Of a DNA stretch of 64,000 bases, positions 20,977 to 30,696 are shown piece after piece (the stretch's first letter is position 1; each line of letters opens with the position of its first letter). This DNA is from Agapetus fuscipes (Eukaryota > Arthropoda > Insecta > Trichoptera > Glossosomatidae), in the NCBI GenBank assembly GCA_951799405.1, contig OX637338.1:3286001-3350000 (forward strand), given 5' to 3'. The notes beneath the pieces were generated by a model. That model was not told where the DNA came from. It did no database searches and was given only the letters and a program-made list of their open reading frames with translations. The position numbers were made by a program, and so were the translations under genes.

Positions 20977-22069
20977 TTAGAAATCAACATTGCAGATTAG
21001 CCGCCACTTCTTCCTGTCCTTGCATACTTCTTTCATTTCATCCAGAGTCATAACCTTTTTCATACAAGTCCTCCTTTTATTATGACTCTGGATATCCCAT
21101 TCATTCGCTATTTCAGAGATTTGATCCTTCCATACTTTTCTCGGTCTTCCTCTACCACGACATCCATCTATTCTAGCAACATATACTTTCTTCGTCAATC
21201 TTTCATCACTCATTCTCTCCAAGTGCCCGAACCATCTTAACATACTTCTTTTAATCTTCACTTTCACACTTTCCCTTACACCACATTCTTCTCTTACAAA
21301 ATCATTCCTCACCCTGTCACTTCGTTTTTTCCCAATCATACTTCTTAGATAGTCCATTTCTACTGTATGCACTTTACTAATTTCCCTTTCACTCACCGTC
21401 CAGGCTTCACTTCCATACATCAAGGTTGGCACTAGTATACCACCGTGCACCGCCAATCTAACATTTTTTGAGAGATTTTGGTTCCTGGCGATGCAAGCGG
21501 TCGCACCCAGTACACACCTGCCTTTCATTATTCTTCTTTCAAATTCACCGGCCATTCTTCCATCTTTTTCAAACTTACATCCCAAATATACAAACTCATT
21601 TACAACATCAACATTCATTCCATTAATTTTAAATTCATAATTCATATTTTCATCATCTCTTTCAAAAATCAAAACTTTCGTCTTTCTTGCATTCAACTTC
21701 AAATTATTACCTTTCAAAGCTTCGTTCAATATAGAGAGCATCATTTGCAATTCCACTGCTGAATCAGATACAAGGACTGCATCATCCGCATACAGTAGAA
21801 CGCTTACTTTGCTCTCTCCTATCATTAATCCACAATCATCAAGTCTAGCATCTCGAACACACTTGTCCATGACTATGTTAAATAGCCATGGGCTCATCAC
21901 ACATCCTTGCCTTACACACTTAAAAACTTCAAACCATTCACTATACTCACCATCAATACGAATGCAGGCCATACTATTCTCATAGTTCGCATGCACCGCA
22001 TTGAGTAGAGCTCCATTCACTCCGTATGCTTTCAAAACATCCCACAACATACCTCTGTCCACTGAGTCA
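20977..22069 (-). pseudogene. RTE-like LINE EN-RT protein, C-terminal part (split gene)
   Basis: The downstream part of a 1,001-codon ORF whose upstream part is 27490-29416. In full-protein numbering it starts at Val641-Asp642-Arg643. It carries RT motif CVRQGCVMSPWLF (689-701), the catalytic YADD (731-734), the thumb-side YLGCKF (799-804), MLRWFGHLERM (914-924) and GRGRPRKVW (943-951), and ends at residue 1001. No internal stop is present. An alternative upstream start at 22062 would be GTG; the real gene simply continues past the inserted R1-like element. It functions as reverse transcriptase for target-primed integration. The copy is inactive only because of the 5.4-kb insertion at codon 643; bases 22056-22069 are the target duplication. 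Confidence 0.9.
22056..22069. repeat. 14-bp target site duplication, left copy
   Basis: TGTCCACTGAGTCA, identical to 27490-27503. The bases just outside differ (c/t on the left, g/a on the right), so the length is exactly 14. R1-clade elements are known for 14-bp duplications at their 28S target. Confidence 0.95.
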
Positions 22070-22546
22070 GATAGAGTTCTCTGCTACAGGCTTGCCCTCA
22101 AACAAGCACTTCTGTGTAAAAAACAAAAATAAATTCAAAACTCCGGTCTAAAATGGAGTTTCTAGATTTTTTTTTCGCCTAACGTGTAGTGCTCATCGTT
22201 GTGCATACAACTGTGCTATTTTTTTGTTTAAAGAACTTATGTAAATAACTTTAAAAAGTGTTTTAATTTTTTTTGGTGTTTTAATTCAACTTTTTTGTGA
22301 ACGCTGACTTTTTGGCTGGTCCTAAAAATTTTATTTTTGTTTTATCGTGTGCGGACAAACATTTTCTACAAAAAAGTCAGTGAGACAACCCCTCCCGGAC
22401 CTCTGGTTCGGGAGTTATAGTCAAAAAACTGTTTTTCATACAAATTTTTTCAAATTATTTCAAACTTAATTCTACCCACGGCGTAAATTACAAACAATAA
22501 ACAAAACATCTTCTTGTTTACATCTTGTTTACATTTTGTTTACATC
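22070..22546 (+). promoter_or_regulatory. 5' untranslated region of the R1-like element
   Basis: AT-rich compared with the coding part. Just before ORF1, three near-tandem copies of a 'cttgtttacat' unit occupy 22513-22545, directly upstream of the ATG at 22547. An internal promoter is expected in a full-length non-LTR element, but no specific site is recognised. Confidence 0.6.
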
Positions 22547-23803
22547 ATGCATCGTACGCCTCGTACGCCTCCTTCCTCCCAGAGGATGGACAGGGCCAGG
22601 ACTTCAAGATCACTGTCCCCGGTAGCTATTCCTGCTGCCACTGTTGCCACCAACGGCAGCCATGCTGACTCCATTGCTGATGAACATGCGACTTCCATTG
22701 TTCAGATTGAGGAGCTTCTCGCTGAATTACAGGCCGTCTACTCCGCAAAAGATAGTAAAACCACTTTGAGGCAGCGAGCCTTGCACGACTCTTTGGTGTT
22801 GGCTATCCAGAGTCAGCAGGCGAGGCTTGTGGTGGCGGCCAAGGAGGCTGAGATTGGTCGACTGGCTGCGGAGCTGGAACTGGAGCGCACCCGCGCTGAG
22901 CTGGTGGCCGCCAGGGCCGAGCTTGGAGAAAGAGATGCTGTTGTCAAGGCTGCTCCTTCACCCGCATCGCATGCTCACCCAACCGCTGCGCCTTTCAGGC
23001 CTAGCAGAAGCTGGAGCGAAGTCCTCAAGTCTGGATCCAGAGACTTTCCGGCCCTTAGACCGGCAACGGCGGCCGTATTTGTTCGAACTTCTGCGGAGGG
23101 CGGCACACATGAATCCACAATGGCGTCATTGAAGAAGCATCTGGACCCCGGTTCTATTGGCCTCAGGGTGCTTGGTACGGCCAAGGCTAGGGAGGGCGGA
23201 GTTGTCGTCCGCCTTAAGACCTCCGAGGACGCCAGGAGGCTCACGGAGGCGATTCCTAGGGATTCAGGCCTCAAAACGGAAGTGGCGAGGTCCCGTCAAC
23301 CAAAAATAATTGTCTTCGGGTTGCCCCAGGCTACTTCCCCTGAGGACCTTTTGGCGGCGGTGGCCTCTCAGGCCTCCCTGGACTGCGGAATGACTGTCGA
23401 GGACATTGTTAAGTCGTCTCGTCTCTCCCATCGTGCGGGACCGCGCACTGGTAACTGCCATTTCGTGGTCTCGGTCCCGTCTCGGGTGAGGAGCTCCATA
23501 GTCGGTGCAGGCTATCTCCTGTCCGGCTGGGAGAGTTTCCGCGCCCGGGACTTTGTTGAGGCCATGAAGTGCTCCCGATGCCAGCTGTACGGGCACATGG
23601 CCAATCGCTGCTCGGCTAGGGAGACCTGTGCCAAGTGTTCGGGCCCGCATGACAGGAGTGCCTGCCAGGCCCCTGCATCTGAACATTTCTGTGCTACTTG
23701 TTTTGTCTTTAATAGGAGGAAGGAGCAACATCAGACCGGGTCTGAGGAATGCCCTGCCAGGATTGCGGCGATGCGGAGATCCGTCGCCCGCACAGACTAC
23801 TGA
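22547..23803 (+). CDS. R1-like ORF1, gag-like nucleic-acid-binding protein (418 aa)
   Basis: Start taken at the ATG at 22547; the in-frame TTG 33 bases upstream lies in the 'cttgtttacat' repeats and is unlikely. Residues about 45-135 are rich in Glu/Leu/Ala heptads (LAAELELERTRAELVAARAE), a probable coiled coil for multimerisation. The C-terminus has three zinc knuckles: C342-C345-H350-C355 (canonical x2-x4-x4), C361-C364-H368-C373, and C382-C385-H395-C402. Three such knuckles are the usual R1-clade ORF1 arrangement. The role is to bind element RNA and form the ribonucleoprotein with ORF2. The TGA stop at 23801-23803 overlaps the ORF2 ATG. There are no stops or frameshifts, so it looks functional. 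Other reading frames across this region are shadows. Confidence 0.9.
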   Translation: MHRTPRTPPSSQRMDRARTSRSLSPVAIPAATVATNGSHADSIADEHATSIVQIEELLAELQAVYSAKDSKTTLRQRALHDSLVLAIQSQQARLVVAAKEAEIGRLAAELELERTRAELVAARAELGERDAVVKAAPSPASHAHPTAAPFRPSRSWSEVLKSGSRDFPALRPATAAVFVRTSAEGGTHESTMASLKKHLDPGSIGLRVLGTAKAREGGVVVRLKTSEDARRLTEAIPRDSGLKTEVARSRQPKIIVFGLPQATSPEDLLAAVASQASLDCGMTVEDIVKSSRLSHRAGPRTGNCHFVVSVPSRVRSSIVGAGYLLSGWESFRARDFVEAMKCSRCQLYGHMANRCSARETCAKCSGPHDRSACQAPASEHFCATCFVFNRRKEQHQTGSEECPARIAAMRRSVARTDY

Positions 23804-23805
23804 TG
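23801..23805 (+). promoter_or_regulatory. TGATG stop/start overlap of ORF1 and ORF2
   Basis: The ORF1 stop TGA (23801-23803) shares its last base with ATG (23803-23805), which is in frame with ORF2. An equivalent UAAUG overlap is known to couple ORF2 translation to ORF1 termination in the R1-clade element SART1. ORF2 also has an earlier in-frame ATG at 23749, inside ORF1, but conservation begins just after 23803. Confidence 0.75.
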
Positions 23806-26800
23806 GAGGGCCTCAAGAACATCGGTCAGCTGAACCTGAACGGCAGCCGGGCGGCAACGCTTGAGCTGCGGCACACCATGGATGTGCTGCAGCTTGACGT
23901 GGTCCTCGTCCAAGAGCAGTATTCAGTCGGTGGTGTCACTATGGGACTGGGCTCTGCCTGCAGAGTGGCTGAGGTAGGTCCCCGTCCCATGGCGGGTGTC
24001 GCTGTTCGCGACCCATCGGCTAGGGTACTGTTCCTATCGCATCTGTCAACGGAGCACCAGGCGTGTGTGGAAGTCCAGTGGCCTTCGGGCCCTCCTGTCT
24101 ACCTTATTTCCGTCTACTTCCAATACTCAACTCCTACAGACACTTTCCTTGGTCCCTTGGAACATGCCCTGCTGTCCCTTAGGGGTCGCAGGGTTTTGGT
24201 TGCAGGGGACGTCAACATACAATCCCCGCTGTGGACCTCACGGGTCACCGCCCATAGGGGTAGGGACTTGGGGAGGGCACAGCTGGAGGAATTCATTAAC
24301 ACACATCAGCTCATGGTGGTCAATGATCATCTTGCACCCGCTACCTGCACACCACACGCCGGAGGAGAGTCCTCCATTGACGTGACACTACACACTACGC
24401 CTAACTTCCCTTGCATCGCTGACTGGAGGGTCCATTTGGACGCCACAATCAGCGACCATAGGCTGATCACTTTTACACTTGCGCCATCTAACACTGAACA
24501 AGCGTCTTACTCTCCCCCCACATCACTTCCTGGGTTGTTCCGGACTAGATGCGACGAGGACACCTGGACCCGTTTGCGATCTAGACTGTCCGATGAATTT
24601 GATCGTCTGGCCGGTAGGGGTTTCCGTGATCCGGAGGTTGTGGCCTCTTACTTTCAGGACGCTGTGGTTAGGGCTTCTGCGGATGTTCTGGGTCGGCGTG
24701 GTCCCCGTAAGGGTCCCCGCTCTGCTGTATGGTGGACTGAGGAGCTCTCTCGGCTGAAGGCTGGTGTGAACAGGCTGCGTCGCAGCCTGCGAAACACGGT
24801 TGCCGGCCGGGAGTGTCCCTGTGGCCTCCCACCTGCACAAATCCACGAAACCCTGCTTTATATCGAGTCTTTAAATGTTGTTCCTAGAGTTATATCGAGT
24901 CAAGCTCCTTCCTCATGCTCTCACTGCTCATCCACTGACTTTCACATTATGTATGGCATGTCTCCTGTTGAGTTCCTTAGACGTTCCGTGCGCGGGAGGA
25001 TCTCTGGCTACAAGAGGAAACTCCTCGTAGCTAAGAGAGAATCTTGGCGGGAATTCGTCACAGCCTCGGCTAACCCGGACCCATGGGGCGCTGCCTATCG
25101 CTCAGTGGCTCACACCACTCCGATGGGTGGCGTGTTATGTGGTATTAGGGCTCCTGGGAGCGGGGTGGTCACGAGCTCGCTGGCGGAAACCGCCGGCGCA
25201 TTTCTTGACTCGCTCCTTTCCCGGGATGAGCCTGAGGCGGACACGGACCACGACCTTCAAATCCGCCGTGTTACGGCTCTTCCCATGAATGTTCCCTCCT
25301 CTACCCTGCCATCCGTGGAGGAACTCAACAAAATTTTTTGTGGGCTGACAACACGTAAAGCGCCCGGCCCTGACCGCATTGACAATTTAATTGCCAAGGC
25401 GGCTTGGGCTGTTGCGCCGAACGACATCTGCTCACTCTTTTCAGAATGTCTTCGTCTGGGCGTCTTCCCGCGTTGCTGGAAGACGGGCCTCCTCAAGGTT
25501 ATCCCCAAATTCACCTCTAAGCCCCCGACTGATCCTAAGGCATATCGCCCTATCTCTCTATTGCCCGTTTTCGGCAAAGTGCTTGAAAAGCTCATCGCTT
25601 CTCGAATCGAGTCTCACTTCAAAACAGCCGGTTTCCCCATATCGCGTCATCAATTCGGTTTTAGGCCCGGCATCTCCACCGAGGATGCCATCCGCTCTGT
25701 CCTTGCCGCTGTTCAGGCCTCCCGCTGCAAGTATGTCCTTGCAGTGATGCTTGACATATCTGGTGCCTTTGATGGCGCATGGTGGCCCATGGTACTTGCG
25801 AAGCTTAGACTTCGACAGGTCCCTGGCAACCTTTATGCTTCCATTGCCAGCTACCTTTCGGAGCGCAGCATCATCTTTGATGCGGGCCCGAATATCATCG
25901 TCCGAGACATTACACGGGGCTGCCCCCAGGGATCTGTCCTAGGCCCTATGCTCTGGAATGTGCTCTTCGATGACCTCTTGTCACTACCACTTCCTTCCGG
26001 CTGCGAAATGCGCGCATATGCCGATGACGCCCTTCTCACTGTTGAGGCAAACAGCAGAAGTTCCCTCGAATCGTCTGCTAAGCTTGCCCTGCAAGCTATC
26101 CACTCCTGGGGTACACGCAATAAACTCTCTTTTGCCCCCCACAAAACCGAGGCCATCCTCCTCAAGGGTCGTCTCAGTCCTGCTCGCCCCCCTATTATCG
26201 ATTTCGAGGGCTCCAGGGTGAAACTGTCCCAAGCAGTAACTTACCTTGGAGTTACCTTGGACTGTAATCTATCTTTCGTCGAACACGCAAAGCGCATTAT
26301 CCAGAAAGGTAATGGCGCCTTCGGCAAGGTTGCTAGGCTCTCGCATGTCACTTGGGGACTTAGAGGTCGTTCACTCCGTATCTTGTATCAGGCAACTTTC
26401 ATCGGAACAGCCCTCTACGCAGCCGGCTGCTGGGCTGATAAGAGCCTTTTGAGTCTACAGCGGCGTGTCATCCTTTCCGGCCAAAGATTATCTCTCCGCT
26501 TGCTCACCAAGGCGTACAGATCCGCGTCAACGGACTGTCTCCCCGTTCTTGCCGGTGTCCTTCCTCTGGATCTTCACCTCCAGGTTGCCAACGCCATAAG
26601 TCTTTTGAGACGCGGCCTCACCGCTACTATCGGCGAAGATAGCATTGATCCCCCCACCCGAGGAATATCCTCTGGAACTCGGAAACTGGTTGTGCTTATG
26701 GCTCTCCGCGTGTGGCAAAAACGATGGGACTCCTCCGACAAAGGCAGAACCACCTTTTCTTTCTTTCCCTCGGTCCGTGAGAGATACGAGGCTCCTTGGT

Positions 26801-27093
26801 TGGTCCCGGACCATTGGACCAGTCAGTTCTTGACTGGTCACGGTAAATTTAGGGCCAGGCTCTTCCAGCTTGGCCTCTCAAGGGGGTCGGGTTGTGAGTG
26901 CGGAGCGACGCTGCAGGACGTGCGACACATCCTGTGGGACTGCGAAGCCTTGCAACCTGGTCGTGAGGCGCTCTTCAACGCTGTCAGACCGGCCATCGGC
27001 CCGATCGGATATGCGGACTTTGTGGCCAACAAATCTAACTTTGAGGCTTTTTCAAAGTTTTGTGCCAGCTATGGCGAGAACTCGTCGGTCTAA
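23803..27093 (+). CDS. R1-like ORF2, endonuclease-reverse transcriptase (1,096 aa)
   Basis: Numbered from the ATG at 23803. APE-type endonuclease residues 1-225: QLNLN (9-13), VQEQY with Glu38, GDVN with Asp136/Asn138, and SDH (217-219); it nicks the target to prime reverse transcription. RT domain about 515-860: YRPISLLPVFGKV (581-593), QFGFRPG (617-623), motif A LDISGAFDGAWWP with Asp651, GCPQGSVLGP (706-715), YADD (739-742) and VTYLG downstream. A C-terminal zinc motif C1031-C1033-H1042-C1047 is typical of R1-clade ORF2. Length is in the usual range. Residues 338-389 form an odd insertion with CPCG, SCSHC and two His, in less GC-rich DNA. All catalytic residues are present and the frame is open, so activity is plausible. 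Confidence 0.93.
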   Translation: MEGLKNIGQLNLNGSRAATLELRHTMDVLQLDVVLVQEQYSVGGVTMGLGSACRVAEVGPRPMAGVAVRDPSARVLFLSHLSTEHQACVEVQWPSGPPVYLISVYFQYSTPTDTFLGPLEHALLSLRGRRVLVAGDVNIQSPLWTSRVTAHRGRDLGRAQLEEFINTHQLMVVNDHLAPATCTPHAGGESSIDVTLHTTPNFPCIADWRVHLDATISDHRLITFTLAPSNTEQASYSPPTSLPGLFRTRCDEDTWTRLRSRLSDEFDRLAGRGFRDPEVVASYFQDAVVRASADVLGRRGPRKGPRSAVWWTEELSRLKAGVNRLRRSLRNTVAGRECPCGLPPAQIHETLLYIESLNVVPRVISSQAPSSCSHCSSTDFHIMYGMSPVEFLRRSVRGRISGYKRKLLVAKRESWREFVTASANPDPWGAAYRSVAHTTPMGGVLCGIRAPGSGVVTSSLAETAGAFLDSLLSRDEPEADTDHDLQIRRVTALPMNVPSSTLPSVEELNKIFCGLTTRKAPGPDRIDNLIAKAAWAVAPNDICSLFSECLRLGVFPRCWKTGLLKVIPKFTSKPPTDPKAYRPISLLPVFGKVLEKLIASRIESHFKTAGFPISRHQFGFRPGISTEDAIRSVLAAVQASRCKYVLAVMLDISGAFDGAWWPMVLAKLRLRQVPGNLYASIASYLSERSIIFDAGPNIIVRDITRGCPQGSVLGPMLWNVLFDDLLSLPLPSGCEMRAYADDALLTVEANSRSSLESSAKLALQAIHSWGTRNKLSFAPHKTEAILLKGRLSPARPPIIDFEGSRVKLSQAVTYLGVTLDCNLSFVEHAKRIIQKGNGAFGKVARLSHVTWGLRGRSLRILYQATFIGTALYAAGCWADKSLLSLQRRVILSGQRLSLRLLTKAYRSASTDCLPVLAGVLPLDLHLQVANAISLLRRGLTATIGEDSIDPPTRGISSGTRKLVVLMALRVWQKRWDSSDKGRTTFSFFPSVRERYEAPWLVPDHWTSQFLTGHGKFRARLFQLGLSRGSGCECGATLQDVRHILWDCEALQPGREALFNAVRPAIGPIGYADFVANKSNFEAFSKFCASYGENSSV

Positions 27094-27489
27094 TTAGACC
27101 GACATTCTTTCTTCTTTTCTTTATTCTTTCCCACCTCTATGGTGGTTGGCCACTTAGTCAGGAGAGCACCTCCCGAACAGTCTCAGTAGTAACATCTCGA
27201 ATTTAGGCCTTAAGTTATATGTTAAGACGCTCAGAATCACTTTGCATTTTTGTTTGTAAATTTAAAATCCTCGAGCCCTAAACTCTCACGGCTATAATCT
27301 TTCAGTGATTTCTGAGCCTCCTTTGCTTTGTGTAAACACTTGGGAAAGTGTAGCTTCACGGGAGGGCCTTCTGCCACTCGCATCTCACATAACTTTTGCA
27401 TGCGAGTCCTGTGACACATCCCCGGATGGGATGGATATACAGGGCGTGGGTCAGTGGAGGGGAGACTGACCCCTGAGAGAAGGTGTTGT
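27094..27489 (+). other. 3' untranslated region of the R1-like element
   Basis: A 396-base 3' UTR. A perfect 8-bp stem (GGGTCAGT 27448-27455 with ACTGACCC 27465-27472, 9-base loop) lies 17 bases before the element end and may help the RT recognise its template. The segment 'gagtcctgtgacacat...tatacagggcg' (27404-27446) resembles the short fragments at 52585-52612 and, in complement, 44585-44612. There is no poly(A). Confidence 0.7.
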
Positions 27490-27503
27490 TGTCCACTGAG
27501 TCA
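27490..27503. repeat. 14-bp target site duplication, right copy
   Basis: TGTCCACTGAGTCA, identical to 22056-22069. On the minus strand it encodes Asp-Ser-Val-Asp of the host LINE RT. Confidence 0.95.
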
Positions 27504-29416
27504 AAAGCCTTTTCCAGATCCACAAAGGCCGTGAATAGTTTCCCCCTCACCGACAATTGTTTTTCAACAAGTTGTCGTAGAGTGAAAATCTGATCAACAC
27601 AGCCTCTACCGGCCATAAAGCCGGACTGTATATCGGAAACCCTTTTGCTAGTAGTCAGAATCACATTTTTTATAATCACCTTACAGAAGACTTTTCCTGG
27701 TATACTGAGTAGACTGATTGGTCTGAAGTTCTGACAGTCTTTTTTGTCCCCTTTACCTTTGTAAATGGGAACAATGACTGCCTTCCTCCAATCCATCGGT
27801 ACCACTCCTGCATTCACACAAAGCTTACATAATTCAAACATCCAATCTATCACACATTCACCTCCTGCTTTCAACATTTCACCATTTATACCATCAAACC
27901 CAGCAGACTTCCCATTCTTCAGACGTGAAATAGACACTTTCATTTCTTCTTTCAAAATCTTCAATTCATTCTCTTCGTCTGTCTGTTCATAAATTCTTCT
28001 TTCACCCTGGCCAAAAATTTCTTGAAAATAGTTTTTCCATCTCTTGCATACTTCTTCATTCTCCCATACCATCTCACCGGCAGCACTTTTGACTCCCGGA
28101 GTGGTCAATGCAGAAGATTTATTTCTATCCGCATTGATCCACCTCCAAAATTCCTTCTTACTGTCGGTGAAACTTTTGTTAATCCTTTCATCAATCTTTC
28201 TTTGTTCATTCATCTTGCTTTCATAAATTATAGTCTTCGCCATTCTCTTAGCTATCTTATATTCGTCTTCTAGCTTTCTATCATTTCTATCATTCAGCCA
28301 ATTTTCATAACACTTTTTCTTAACTTTCACAGCTTCTTTCACTCTATCATTCCACCAGACATCTCCTTTCAATTTTCCACCTTTCGTTACCCCACATACT
28401 TTTTTAGCACATTCAATCATTCCTTCCTTCAGATCTTTCCACATGCTTTCAATATCTTTTCCACACACATTCTTCTCAAGTTCATTTACACTTAAAATTT
28501 TGTGGAGCTCTGATACATACTTCTCTTTCACATTTTCTTCATTCAGCCTTTCTACTTTTATTCTAGTCATTCTTACTTGCTTCTTGCGTTTCTTCTTTCT
28601 TACTTCACCAAGCATTATTTTAGCACATAAGAGATAGTGATCACTGCCTATTTCAGGCCCGCGGTAGACACGGCTATCTCTTACGGCTCCTCTCAATCTT
28701 TCATCCACACAGATGTAGTCAATGATTGTGCGACTTCCCACAATCTGCCTCGTGTACAGATGCACATCCTTATGCCGAAACCAAGTATTCGATGCAAAAA
28801 GACTGTGCTCCGCACACAAAGCAATCAGATGTCGCCCATTATCATTGACTACACCTCTCCCACCAGGACCAATAATTTTCAAACATTCATCCCTCTGCGC
28901 ACCTATCCATCCATTCATATCACCTAAAATTACAATGTTTTCATTCTTCTTCCTTTCATGCACAACCGCATTCAGCTCATTCCAAAAACTCATTCTCACC
29001 TCCATACACTTTGAATCAACAGGAGCATAACAGGTCACCAAGAAAAGTTTCAAACTGTTAATTTTGAATTTAACAACCAAAATCCTGGGAGAAATTCTTC
29101 GGTAACCCGCTATGCATCCCTTCACACACTCACTCACAATCACACCTACACCCTGCCTTTCATTCCCATCTTCCACACCTGACCAAATATACAATTCACC
29201 ATTCGCTAATACTTTCTCACCATTCCCTTTCATTTTTGTTTCTGTCACACCCATTACTTTTATTCGTTTCTCTTTCATTACATTCATAATTTCTTTCTCC
29301 TTGCAATCATTCATCTTCCTTACATTCCATGTCCCGAAAACCCATTCATTCTTTCTATGAAAATTAGTGGTGGCATTTCCACAATGTACAGATTTAAAAT
29401 TATTGTTGGTGGCCAT
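27490..29416 (-). pseudogene. RTE-like LINE EN-RT protein, N-terminal part (split gene)
   Basis: Residues 1-642 of a 1,001-aa protein. The APE-type endonuclease shows TWNV (29-32), TETK with Glu59, GDMNGW with Asp166/Asn168, and GSDH (257-260). A linker is followed by the RT fingers: FRPISLLSIPGKVF (564-577), GFMAGRGCVDQIFTLRQ (599-615) and motif A FVDLEKAFDSVD (631-642) with catalytic Asp633. The frame then runs into the R1-like insert and would stop after 44 foreign codons. Summing 27490-29416 and 20977-22055 gives 3,006 bases, exactly 1,002 codons including the stop. The original gene was therefore open. Start chosen at the ATG 29416, which precedes the endonuclease by a normal distance. 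It belongs to the RTE-like single-ORF group. Confidence 0.9.
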
Positions 29417-29665
29417 TGCTACAAAACAAAATGTTAAGAACTAAAGTGAGTTTAAAAATACAAATAAAAAATACAGCTATAAAACATAAAATTAAAACAG
29501 AATATAGATTGTCCATATAAAAGTGTAAATTGTCCATTTCACGTCTTCTGCCATGTTCATCAGGTAATATAAAGGTTCAAGTGATATAAACGAGAAAAAT
29601 AGTAATTTATAAAGTTATTAACAATTTAGTCGTACACAACCAAAGGCGGCGATCTGGGATTTTTT
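29417..29665 (-). other. Probable 5' untranslated region of the RTE-like LINE
   Basis: AT-rich, no open frame. The LINE 5' boundary is not identifiable; an ATA-rich stretch at 29667-29683 ('aaataataataataattta') may mark an adjoining repeat tail rather than LINE sequence. Confidence 0.4.
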
Positions 29666-29847
29666 ACAAGAACGAAATAATAATAATAATTTATTCATGA
29701 AAAGTGTTTTACAAAAGATTTACATAGGATGCAGCTTTTAAACTTAAGTAAGAAAATCATACATGTGCCTGAACTAGGAAAATCTGTGTCTCAAGAAATA
29801 ATTACATTGAAACGATAAAAAAATGTTTTGCTGTGATTTCACGCTTC

Positions 29848-30188
29848 GACCGGTCCGTAGTCAGTGGTAACACTTTAGATTCGTAAATGGAAGGTCGTGG
29901 GTTCGAATCCCGGCGGAGCACAAAAAATATACCATTTACATTTTCAAATATGCTCTTCGCTGGGTTGAAAAATTCATATACCTTTGAAAAACCCGATCAC
30001 TAAAGGTACAATCCAGCCTTACAGCAACTGGGTCTTGCTTGAGAATTGACGCTTTGTAGCGAAGACCAAGATCGTAAAAAGTCTGGTTGATTGTATTCCA
30101 TACTGAGAACCATACCGAGGGCTATAAGAGCCTTCGGGAATAACGCAGGTAAAATGTTACACTATATGTGTAACTTAGAAGCGTTGCG
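29848..30188 (+). mobile_element. SINE-A/SINE-C heterodimer, SINE-C internally deleted
   Basis: A good SINE-A copy (29848-30074, perfect B box GGTTCGAATCC) joins via 'gatcgtaaaaagtctgg' to a SINE-C reduced to a short head ('gtattccatactgagaa') and its 3' end ('ccttcgggaataacgcagg', 'actatatgtgtaactta'). About 150 bases of SINE-C are missing. The open frame 30091-30303 is incidental. Confidence 0.75.
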
Positions 30189-30695
30189 AAATACTTACAT
30201 TGAAATGATTACCAAAACGATGTTGTCAGGTATTTATCTTACTTTTGATAAATATTCTAGATTGCCTCCTCCTCTCCTCAATACGTCTCAATTTAAATTA
30301 TGAATTTCAAAATTAAGAAATGAAATAAAGTGTTTATTGTGTGCCAATATTTTTAGCTCATTTTAATGAGTTGTATTGACTACAGATTTAATCAAAATGT
30401 TAATTCAATGGATTGAATTTAATTAATGCGTAGTCAATTAATTGAGACATTTGTTCCTTCACAATAAGACGTAGTTCCTGATTTTTATATTCTCGTAAAA
30501 ATATTTTAACTAATCAGTTTTGCTTCATGTGTATTTTCAACTTTAACATATTGCGAATTTATACTGAATAAAAAGGACGCACTTATGACAATCGAAATTT
30601 GTATGAAAATTTTTCAAAAAATCGTAGTACCTACTAATATATTAGTTAGAGTTTGGTTGTTCACACAGTGAAAGTCCAGTATATTCAGTTTGTAC
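30189..30695. other. AT-rich gap
   Basis: Nothing recognisable. Confidence 0.4.
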
Positions 30696-30696
30696 A

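Larger units (their letters stand above)
22070..27489 (+). mobile_element. R1-clade non-LTR retrotransposon, full length, 5,420 bp
   Basis: A complete element with a 477-base 5' untranslated region, ORF1 (gag-like), ORF2 (APE-type endonuclease, RT, CCHC) and a 396-base 3' untranslated region, ending without a poly(A) tail (last bases 'aaggtgttgtt'). Clade assignment rests on three points: the AFDGAWWP extension of RT motif A, the three zinc knuckles of ORF1, and the C-terminal C-x-C-x8-H-x4-C motif. All are typical of R1/TRAS/SART-type elements. GC content is clearly above that of the surroundings. It is inserted in antisense inside the RTE-like LINE. Confidence 0.92.

Noticed and set aside
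22975..26841. Minus-strand open frames of 80-155 codons opposite the R1-like ORFs
   Set aside because: They are shadows of GC-rich coding sequence on the plus strand, with no independent motif.
27765..29360. Plus-strand open frames (up to 102 codons) opposite the LINE ORF
   Set aside because: Antisense shadows of the endonuclease-RT gene; Ser/Phe/His-rich as expected for such complements.
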